The notes under the pieces were generated by a model, which did no database searches, was not told the DNA's origin, and saw nothing but the letters and a program-made list of their open reading frames with translations. Shown here in pieces: positions 1 through 5,723 of a stretch of 8,565 nucleotides of DNA. The position numbers and the translations under genes are program-made. The stretch covers positions 1 to 8,565 of the forward strand of contig ONTN01000067.1 in assembly GCA_900320765.1 (NCBI GenBank), written 5' to 3'. The DNA is from an uncultured Eubacteriales bacterium. GTDB lineage: Bacteria > Bacillota > Clostridia > Oscillospirales > Oscillospiraceae. Position 1 is the first letter of the stretch; each line of letters starts with the position of its first letter.

Positions 1-1512
1 GACTTCTCAACCGGAGGCGAGGTGATATACGATCCCGCGGCGATCAGAGAGGTCTACGAGACCGGAAAGGGCTCGATAAAGCTGAGGGCGAAGTGGCGCT
101 ATCTCAAGAGCGAGAACCTTATCGAGGTCTACGAGATACCCTATACCACCACGGTCGAGGCGATAATAGATAAGCTCGCCGAGATGGTGAAGACCGGAAA
201 GGCGCGCGAGATAAGCGACGTGCGCGACGAAACCGACCTTTCCGGACTTAAGCTCGCCATCGACTTAAAGCGCGGGACCGACCCCGACAAGCTTATGGCA
301 AAGCTTTTCAAGTCCACCACCCTGATGGACTCCTTCCCTGCGAACTTCAACGTGCTCATCGCCGGCTCGCCGAGAGTTATGGGAATAAGGGAGCTTCTTG
401 AGGAGTGGACGGCGTGGAGAAGCGAATGCGTTCGCCGCAGGGTCTTCTGCGAGCTTACGCAGAAGAAGGAGAAGCTTCACCTTCTGACCGGCCTTTCAAA
501 GATCCTTCTCGACATCGACAAGGCGATAAAGATAATCCGCGAGACGGAGGAGGACGCCGCCGTAGTGCCGAACCTGATGATCGGCTTCGGCATAGACGAG
601 GTGCAGGCAGATTATGTCGCCGAAATAAAGCTCCGCAACATAAATAAGGAATACATCCTGAAACGGCTGAACGACGTTAAGGAGCTTGAACGCGATATCG
701 CCGACCTTGAGGATATTCTCCGCTCCCGCCGGAGGGTAAAGAGCATAATAAAATCCGATCTCGAGACCGTCATCAAAAAATTCGGCGCTCCGAGAAAGAC
801 CACTATCGTATATAACGACGAGACGGATTACGAGGTTGAGGAGGCTCCTGTCGAGGACTATCCCGTCACCGTATTCTTCTCCCGCGAGGGCTACCTAAAG
901 AAGATAACGCCGCAGTCGCTCAGAATGTCCGGCGAGCAGAAATTCAAGGAGGGCGACGGGCTGCGTACAAGCTTTGAGGCGACGAACGCCTCCGAGCTGA
1001 TGGTATTTACCGACAGGCAGCAGTGCTACAAGACGAAGCTATCCGACTTTGCCGATACGAAGGCCTCCGCCCTCGGCGCTTATCTGCCCACCGTTCTAAA
1101 GATGGACGAGGGTGAAAACGCCATTTTCGTTATGGACCCCAAGGGCTACAAGGGCAGTGTGCTGTATATTTACGAAAACGGAAAGGCGGCGAGGGTCGAG
1201 CTTTCCGGCTTTGAGACAAAGACAAACAGAAAAAAGCTGCAGAACGCCTACTGCGATAAATCCAAGCTCGTGGCCATCATTCCGCTCTACGAGGATAAGG
1301 AGATCGCCGTATTCTCATCAGACGGAAGAGCAGTCCTCTTCTCCAGCGCCCTGCTTGCGCCGAAGGCCGCGAAGAACACCCAGGGCGTCGCGGTTATGAT
1401 CTCCGAAACCGGGATAAAGAACGCCTCCCGCTACAGGGTGCGCTCCCTTCCCGCCGCGGGAGCCCTTCTTAAGGATGAGGACAGCGGCAACGAGCAGATA
1501 TCCCTTGAATGA
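1..1512 (+). CDS. DNA topoisomerase IV subunit A-like protein (ParC/GyrA family), C-terminal part
   Basis: The frame is open from base 1 and starts inside the conserved GyrA/ParC segment DFSTGGEVIYD, so about 200 N-terminal residues, including the catalytic tyrosine, lie outside the window; the GTG at 22 is internal. The visible 503 residues cover the end of the DNA breakage-reunion domain (RGSIKLRAK-like and SDVRDETD motifs), the long coiled-coil arm with the dimer-gate region (about residues 140-240), and a C-terminal beta-pinwheel beginning near VTVFFSREGYLKK. Family members are the A subunit of an ATP-dependent A2B2 type II topoisomerase that passes DNA duplexes to relax supercoils and decatenate chromosomes. 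The QRRGGKG GyrA box needed for gyrase wrapping is not visible where it should be (the sequence there is MSGEQKFKEGDG), which favours ParC over GyrA. The C-terminal region is divergent. The gene ends 26 bases before the next start and probably shares its transcript. Confidence 0.9.
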   Translation, partial: DFSTGGEVIYDPAAIREVYETGKGSIKLRAKWRYLKSENLIEVYEIPYTTTVEAIIDKLAEMVKTGKAREISDVRDETDLSGLKLAIDLKRGTDPDKLMAKLFKSTTLMDSFPANFNVLIAGSPRVMGIRELLEEWTAWRSECVRRRVFCELTQKKEKLHLLTGLSKILLDIDKAIKIIRETEEDAAVVPNLMIGFGIDEVQADYVAEIKLRNINKEYILKRLNDVKELERDIADLEDILRSRRRVKSIIKSDLETVIKKFGAPRKTTIVYNDETDYEVEEAPVEDYPVTVFFSREGYLKKITPQSLRMSGEQKFKEGDGLRTSFEATNASELMVFTDRQQCYKTKLSDFADTKASALGAYLPTVLKMDEGENAIFVMDPKGYKGSVLYIYENGKAARVELSGFETKTNRKKLQNAYCDKSKLVAIIPLYEDKEIAVFSSDGRAVLFSSALLAPKAAKNTQGVAVMISETGIKNASRYRVRSLPAAGALLKDEDSGNEQISLE

Positions 1513-1522
1513 TTTTTATACG

Positions 1523-1529
1523 AAAGGAG
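1523..1529 (+). promoter_or_regulatory. Ribosome binding site deciding the lipoprotein start
   Basis: AAAGGAG lies 9 bases before ATG 1539. An earlier in-frame ATG at 1509 overlaps the end of the topoisomerase gene, has no such site, and would put ten charged or polar residues before the lipoprotein signal peptide. Confidence 0.85.
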
Positions 1530-1538
1530 CTCCGGCAA

Positions 1539-2675
1539 ATGAAAAAGCGATTTCTGGCGCTTATCTCCGCCGCTCTAATTCTGTCCGGCTGCTCCGTTAT
1601 AACGGACGGCGAGTACAGATACTCCGAGCCACATTCAATCTCCCCGCCGAGCTACTCTGACAGCTCAGCCGTTATCGAGCTTGCCTCGAGAGAGGAGCTC
1701 GACGCCGCCCTTCTCGACCTTGTTGAGCGGCACTTAAGCTACGGGCGCCTGCGCTTTACGTCCTACGGAGGCGACGTCCGCTCCGACCTTGCCGACGCCT
1801 GCGTAAAGCTTACGGGCTCCGAGCCCTTGGGGGCTTTTGGCGTATATTATGTTAACTACAGCCTTGATCTCATCGTTTCCCAATATGAGGCGGACGTCTC
1901 GATCACTTATAAGCGGACGGCGGCGGAGTGCGCCGCACTCGGTGAGATAAGCGGCGAAGAGCTTCCCTCCGCCATTGAGGACGCCCTTACAAAGCGGACG
2001 GTCTCCCTCGCATTCTACTGCGACGACCCCGATTTTGACTCGGCCGCACTCGACGCGGAGCTGGACGGGCTCTACTTTTCCGCCTCCTCCCTGCTTTACA
2101 GGCCGGAGGGTGAGTTGATATCCTATCCCGCCTCCGGCGAAAGGCGCATCTGCGAGATAGTTTTCACCTACCCATACTCCTATCAGGAGACAGCGTCAAG
2201 GCTTTCGCAGGTCGAGCTCGCGATTGACGGGCTGCTTGACGGAACAGAAGAGCTTGAGGGAGAAGAGCTCATATCCGCCGCCGCTCTCAGGCTCGCCGAG
2301 TATGCCGAATTTGACTTTGAGAAGGAGCAGGCGGGCGAATATTCTCCCTGGGCTCAGGCGTACACGGCCTACGGCGCCCTTGTTCAGAGAAAGGCCGCCG
2401 GAGAGGGCTTTGCCCTCGCAATGAAACGGATACTGGCAAGAAGAGGTCTCGACTGCATCGTAGTCCGCGGCGAGCTTGACGGAGTGCCTCATTCCTGGAA
2501 CATTGTGTATTTAGACTCCGGTGAGCCGAGGCATATAGACGTTTCCCTTGCCGATCCCGAATCCGAAAGGCTCAGCTTCTTTACCGACGTGGAGCTTGGA
2601 GATGGCTATAGCTGGTCCGGCGACTATCCCGAATGCGCCTTTGATGCTCAGTCGGAAGCAGAAGAAGCCTCTTGA
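1539..2675 (+). CDS. Lipoprotein with transglutaminase-like domain, catalytic Cys replaced
   Basis: This 378-residue protein begins with a type II signal peptide: MKKR, a hydrophobic stretch, and the lipobox LSGC with the lipidated cysteine at residue 18. It should be anchored to the outer face of the membrane. Residues 20 to about 255 are not recognised. Residues about 260-345 read as a bacterial transglutaminase-like fold: a YTAYGALVQRKA segment, HSWNIV with His318, and HIDVS with Asp334, matching the His and Asp of the usual Cys-His-Asp triad. In active relatives the motif is roughly KAVCEGYA; here it is KAAGEGFA, with Gly288 (codon GGA, 2400-2402) in place of Cys. The protein is therefore probably not a cysteine protease or transglutaminase and may bind peptide or cell-wall ligands instead. 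It follows the topoisomerase gene closely, with no terminator between, and its stop codon overlaps a TTGACA element of the next promoter. The fold call is by motif only. Confidence 0.8.
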   Translation: MKKRFLALISAALILSGCSVITDGEYRYSEPHSISPPSYSDSSAVIELASREELDAALLDLVERHLSYGRLRFTSYGGDVRSDLADACVKLTGSEPLGAFGVYYVNYSLDLIVSQYEADVSITYKRTAAECAALGEISGEELPSAIEDALTKRTVSLAFYCDDPDFDSAALDAELDGLYFSASSLLYRPEGELISYPASGERRICEIVFTYPYSYQETASRLSQVELAIDGLLDGTEELEGEELISAAALRLAEYAEFDFEKEQAGEYSPWAQAYTAYGALVQRKAAGEGFALAMKRILARRGLDCIVVRGELDGVPHSWNIVYLDSGEPRHIDVSLADPESERLSFFTDVELGDGYSWSGDYPECAFDAQSEAEEAS

Positions 2676-2702
2676 CAAAAGAGTTATAATAATTATTAGA
2701 AT
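2672..2702 (+). promoter_or_regulatory. Probable promoter of the CobW-family operon
   Basis: A perfect TTGACA (2672-2677) overlaps the preceding stop codon. The best -10 candidates are TAGAAT (2697-2702, spacer 19) or TATTAG (2694-2699, spacer 16). A perfect TATAAT (2685-2690) is also present, but it is only 7 bases from TTGACA and has no good -35 of its own. The exact start is therefore uncertain. In each case the palindromic box at 2684-2698 would sit across the polymerase site, which fits repression. Confidence 0.6.
2684..2698 (+). promoter_or_regulatory. Fur-family (Fur/Zur/PerR-like) operator
   Basis: TTATAATAATTATTA matches the 7-1-7 inverted-repeat box of the Fur superfamily. It differs by one base from the PerR-type consensus TTATAATNATTATAA and contains the shared core ATAATNATTAT exactly. 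Positions 2687-2698 form a perfect 12-base palindrome. The location in the promoter of a COG0523 metal-chaperone gene with a His-rich insert supports metal control. Which regulator binds (Zur, Fur or PerR) cannot be told from the box alone; the downstream gene makes Zur or Fur more plausible than PerR. Confidence 0.6.
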
Positions 2703-2728
2703 GTATTTTTGAAGGAAGGTTTATTAAA

Positions 2729-3859
2729 ATGACTACAGTTGATATTTTCTCCGGCTTTTTAGGCGCCGGAAAGACCACTCTTATTAAAAAGCTCATAAAA
2801 GAGAGCTTCAAGGGCAAGCGCGTCGTCCTCATCGAAAACGAATTCGGCGAGATCGGCATCGACGGCAGCTTTCTTAAGGAGAGCGGCATTAGAATAAACG
2901 AGCTGAACGATGGCTGCATCTGCTGCAGCCTCGTCGGCGATTTCCGCTCCGCCCTCAGGGACGTGATCGAGAAGTACGAGCCCGAGCTCATCCTCATCGA
3001 GCCGAGCGGAGTCGGAAAGCTCTCCGACGTCACCCGCGCCGTTGAGGGCGTTGCGGGCGAGCTCCCGATCGAGCTTCGCTCCTTTGTAGCCGTCGCGGAC
3101 GCGAAGAAGGTCCGTATGTATATGAAAAACTTCGGCGAGTTTTATGACGATCAGATCAGCCACGCCAGCGCGATAGTTTTGAGCCGTACCAAGGGCATGG
3201 ATGAGGATAAGCTTGCCGCCGCCGTCGCCCTCATAAGGGCGAAGAACCCCACGGCGAGCATAGTCACCACGGACTGGGATCTCATAACCGGAGATCAGAT
3301 CCTCGAGGTGCTGCACGGAGGCAGCGACTTCGTTTCCGAGCTCCGCGAGCTTGCCAGAAAGGCAAACGAGGAAAGAGCCGACGAGGATGAGGAGCATGAG
3401 CATCATCATCACCATCATCATCACGATAACGACGGCGACGAAGACGAGCACGCGCATCATCATCACCATCACGACGACGATGACGATGAAGACGAGCACG
3501 AGCATCATCACCACCATCCCCACGATGACGATGATGAGGATGAGCATGAGCACCATCATCACCACCATCATCACCACGGGCACGACGCCGACGAGGTGTT
3601 CGTGAGCTGGGGCGTTGAGACGGCGAAGAAGTTTACGAAGGCCGAGCTTGAATCCGCCATCGCGGAGCTTGACGCCGGGCTTTACGGCGCCGTTCTCCGC
3701 GCGAAGGGCATCGTCGACGGCGGAGACGTCTGGTACGAGTTCGATATGGTACCCGGCGAGCTTGAATTCCGCGAGGCAAAGCCGGACGTTATCGGCAAGC
3801 TCGTCGTTATCGGCTCGAAGCTCGACACCGGTAAGATTGCCGAGCTCTTCGGAGTATAA
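2729..3859 (+). CDS. COG0523 (CobW/G3E family) GTPase, putative metal chaperone with His-rich insert
   Basis: The 376-residue protein has the CobW layout. Walker A is GFLGAGKTT (9-17), the metal-binding CxCC motif is GCICC (62-66), the Walker B region is LILIEPSG (87-94), and the guanine-specificity position reads SRTK (152-155) in place of NKxD. Residues 223-285 form a 63-residue insert with 34 His and 24 Asp/Glu. A CobW_C domain follows (about 290-376, FVSWGVETAKKF to the end). Family members such as YciC and ZNG1-type proteins use GTP hydrolysis to deliver Zn or other metals to client proteins in the cytosol. The start is supported by AGGAAGG (2713-2719), 9 bases upstream. The gene is first in a run with a second CobW-like gene 11 bases downstream, behind a Fur-family box. 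Zinc is the likeliest metal, but this is inferred; nitrile-hydratase or cobalamin roles are not supported by the neighbours. Confidence 0.93.
   Translation: MTTVDIFSGFLGAGKTTLIKKLIKESFKGKRVVLIENEFGEIGIDGSFLKESGIRINELNDGCICCSLVGDFRSALRDVIEKYEPELILIEPSGVGKLSDVTRAVEGVAGELPIELRSFVAVADAKKVRMYMKNFGEFYDDQISHASAIVLSRTKGMDEDKLAAAVALIRAKNPTASIVTTDWDLITGDQILEVLHGGSDFVSELRELARKANEERADEDEEHEHHHHHHHHDNDGDEDEHAHHHHHHDDDDDEDEHEHHHHHPHDDDDEDEHEHHHHHHHHHGHDADEVFVSWGVETAKKFTKAELESAIAELDAGLYGAVLRAKGIVDGGDVWYEFDMVPGELEFREAKPDVIGKLVVIGSKLDTGKIAELFGV
3395..3583 (+). repeat. Low-complexity His/Asp-Glu repeat inside the GTPase gene
   Basis: Four degenerate units of the form DEDEH-x-(His)n, with His runs of 8, 6, 5 and 9, are encoded in frame. 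Codons alternate CAT/CAC and GAT/GAC/GAG, so the tract is protein-selected more than a simple DNA microsatellite. It separates the GTPase domain from the C-terminal CobW_C domain and should act as a multi-site metal-binding loop. Confidence 0.95.
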
Positions 3860-3870
3860 GGAGCTACGAT

Positions 3871-4839
3871 ATGCCAAACAAAGAGATACCCGTTTATCTT
3901 TTCGTCGGTTTTCTTGATTCCGGCAAGACCCGCTTCGTTCAGGAAACTCTTGAGGATCCGAGATTCGACGCAGGCAAGAACACCCTTCTCCTCGTCTGCG
4001 AGGAGGGCGAGGAGGAGTATAACCCCAAAAAGTTTGCCTTCCCCGGCGTCACCGTGAGCTACCTTGAGGATAAGTCTGAGCTGAATCCCGAAAATCTTTC
4101 CCGGCTCGAGGCCGAGGCAAAGGCGGGAAGGGTCGTCATAGAATATAACGGTATGTGGACGATGCAGGAGCTCTACACCTCCATACCGGAAAACTGGGTG
4201 ATTTATCAGTGCCTTATGACGGCGGACTCGAAGACGGCCCTGACCTACGCAAGGGATAATTCGATGCGCTCGCTCTTCCTTGACAAGATAGCCCCATCCG
4301 AGCTAATAGTTTTCAACCGGGCTGAGGCCGTCGAGGCCGAAGGCGCGCACGAGGAGCTGCACAGGCTCGTCCGTCAGGCGACGAGAAAATGCGACATCGC
4401 CTACGAGTATGCCGACGGCAGCGTTAAGTACGACGACATCCCCGACCCTCTCCCCTTCGACGTAAATGCCGACGTGATAGAGATAGGCGACGAGGACTAC
4501 GGTATATGGTTCCTCGACTGCCAGGACGAGCCGGAGAAGTATAATAGAAAGACCGTCCGCTTCCTCGCTCAGGTATATAAATCCCCTAAGGCGGGCAAGA
4601 ACAGCTTCGTGCCCGGCCGCTTTGCCATGACCTGCTGCGCCGCGGATATCCAGTTCGTGGGCTTCCCCTGCGTTTATGAGGACTACAGGACCCTGAACGA
4701 CAGGGATTGGGTAAAGGTCACCGCGAAGGTCAATTATAAAATGCATTTCCTCTACCGCGGCAGGAAGGGCCCGGTTCTCACCGCCCTTTCGGTAGAGCCC
4801 GCCGAAAAGCCAGCGGAGGACGTAGTTACCTTCTCATAA
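3871..4839 (+). CDS. CobW-like P-loop protein fused to a DUF1980/TIGR03943-like C-terminal domain
   Basis: This 322-residue protein has an N-terminal CobW-like P-loop domain: Walker A is GFLDSGKT (13-20), a Walker B-like segment is VVIEYNGMW (88-96), and NRAE (149-152) stands where NKxD is expected. The CxCC metal motif of COG0523 is absent. Residues about 208-315 differ from CobW_C and carry RFAMTCCAADIQFVGFPC (250-267) and a DWVKVTAKV strand. These resemble the C-terminal domain of YcgQ/DUF1980 (TIGR03943) proteins, with the paired Cys255-Cys256 conserved. AAGGAG (3858-3863) is 7 bases before ATG 3871 and overlaps the upstream stop codon, so the two genes are probably translationally linked. 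It most likely works with the upstream GTPase in metal handling. The biochemical role is unknown, and the domain assignment is from motif recall without a profile search. Confidence 0.85.
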   Translation: MPNKEIPVYLFVGFLDSGKTRFVQETLEDPRFDAGKNTLLLVCEEGEEEYNPKKFAFPGVTVSYLEDKSELNPENLSRLEAEAKAGRVVIEYNGMWTMQELYTSIPENWVIYQCLMTADSKTALTYARDNSMRSLFLDKIAPSELIVFNRAEAVEAEGAHEELHRLVRQATRKCDIAYEYADGSVKYDDIPDPLPFDVNADVIEIGDEDYGIWFLDCQDEPEKYNRKTVRFLAQVYKSPKAGKNSFVPGRFAMTCCAADIQFVGFPCVYEDYRTLNDRDWVKVTAKVNYKMHFLYRGRKGPVLTALSVEPAEKPAEDVVTFS

Positions 4840-4852
4840 AGGAGGCATAACC

Positions 4853-5680
4853 GTGAAGTTCACGAAAATACAGGGAGCCGGCAACGATTTTATTATCATA
4901 GACAACCGCACCGGCGAAATATCCCGCGAAATGTATCCCGCTCTTGCGGAGAGCCTCTGCGCCCGCCGCCTCTCGGTAGGCGCGGACGGGCTTATGATGG
5001 TCGAGCGCCCCGAGGCGGGCGGCGATCTTAAGATGGTTTTTTACAATAACGACGGCAGCGAGGGCGAGATGTGCGGCAACGGAGCCCGCTGCATCTCGCG
5101 CTGGGGCTTCGACCGCGGGCTGAATTCCGGCGAGCTTATCCGCATTGAGACCGCCTCAGGCACCGTTACCGGCAGAAGGGTCAGCGAGAGGCAGTACACG
5201 GTGAAGCTCAACAGCCCCTCGAAGATAGACCTGCACCGGGACGTATTCGGACTGGACGTTAGCTATATCGAGCTCGGCGTGCCCGGTCACCCGCATTGCA
5301 TCGTTCCGTATAAGCTCTCAGGTGATAATGACCGCGACGCCCTACGCGAGCTTGGAAGAAAGCTCAGATGGTATGAGGGCTTCCCGAAGGGGGCGAACGT
5401 CACCTTCTGCGAGGTCACCGGAAAAGACGAGGTCAGGGCGCTGACCTTCGAGCGCGGGGTCGAGGATTTCACTCTCGCCTGCGGAACGGGAAGCGGGTCG
5501 ACCGCCCTCGCTCTCACCCTCCGGGGCTTAGTCAGCGGGAAAAACCTAAGGATCACCGTGCCGGGAGGCGACCTCTTTATCACCGTTTCGCAAACGGACG
5601 GCGGTTGGGATATCTACCTGACGGGTCCCACAAACAAAATCGCCGAGGGCGAGATCCTCGACGAAGACTTAACGCTATAA
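4853..5680 (+). CDS. dapF: Diaminopimelate epimerase
   Basis: The 275-residue length is standard for DapF. The enzyme interconverts LL- and meso-diaminopimelate for lysine and peptidoglycan synthesis in the cytosol, using two cysteines as acid and base without a cofactor. Visible motifs are GAGNDF (8-13), NNDGSEGEMCGNGARC (65-80) with catalytic Cys74, a PHC substrate-region motif (147-149), GANVTF (180-185), ERG (200-202) and LACGTGSG (208-215) with catalytic Cys210. The start is GTG 4853, supported by AAAGGAGG (4838-4845) 7 bases upstream, which overlaps the preceding stop codon. The 13-base gap makes it the third gene of the metal-chaperone operon. A strong terminator follows directly. Confidence 0.97.
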   Translation: MKFTKIQGAGNDFIIIDNRTGEISREMYPALAESLCARRLSVGADGLMMVERPEAGGDLKMVFYNNDGSEGEMCGNGARCISRWGFDRGLNSGELIRIETASGTVTGRRVSERQYTVKLNSPSKIDLHRDVFGLDVSYIELGVPGHPHCIVPYKLSGDNDRDALRELGRKLRWYEGFPKGANVTFCEVTGKDEVRALTFERGVEDFTLACGTGSGSTALALTLRGLVSGKNLRITVPGGDLFITVSQTDGGWDIYLTGPTNKIAEGEILDEDLTL

Positions 5681-5684
5681 CAAT

Positions 5685-5710
5685 AGCCGCGGGAAAGACC
5701 CGCGGCTTTT
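5685..5710 (+). terminator. Rho-independent terminator after dapF
   Basis: The 9-bp stem AGCCGCGGG / CCCGCGGCT with loop AAAGA is followed by a short T run (5707-5710). It lies 5 bases after the dapF stop. Read leftwards, the same hairpin follows the convergent - strand gene ending at 5724, but the tract there is only ATTGTTAT, so termination in that direction would be weaker. Confidence 0.85.
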
Positions 5711-5723
5711 GCATTTTGTGTTA

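Noticed and set aside
22..24. GTG as start of the topoisomerase gene
   Set aside because: The conserved family segment continues upstream to base 1 in the same frame, so the gene is cut by the window edge.
1509..1511. ATG 1509 as start of the lipoprotein
   Set aside because: ATG 1539 has an AAAGGAG site at proper distance and begins a typical lipoprotein signal peptide.
2672..2690. TTGACA and TATAAT taken together as one consensus promoter
   Set aside because: Only 7 bases separate them, too few for sigma-A recognition. Another -10 must be used with TTGACA, or TATAAT works with a poor -35.
3351..3605. Thr/Ile-rich + strand frame over the His repeat
   Set aside because: It is a frame-shifted reading of the CAT/CAC/GAT/GAC repeat inside the GTPase gene.
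2759..3877. Long - strand open frame (372 codons) opposite the His-rich GTPase gene, with a stretch that looks like membrane helices
   Set aside because: It mirrors the strongly supported + strand CobW gene. The hydrophobic Met/Val/Ile run is simply the complement of CAT/CAC and GAT/GAC codons, and no ribosome binding site or family motif is seen.
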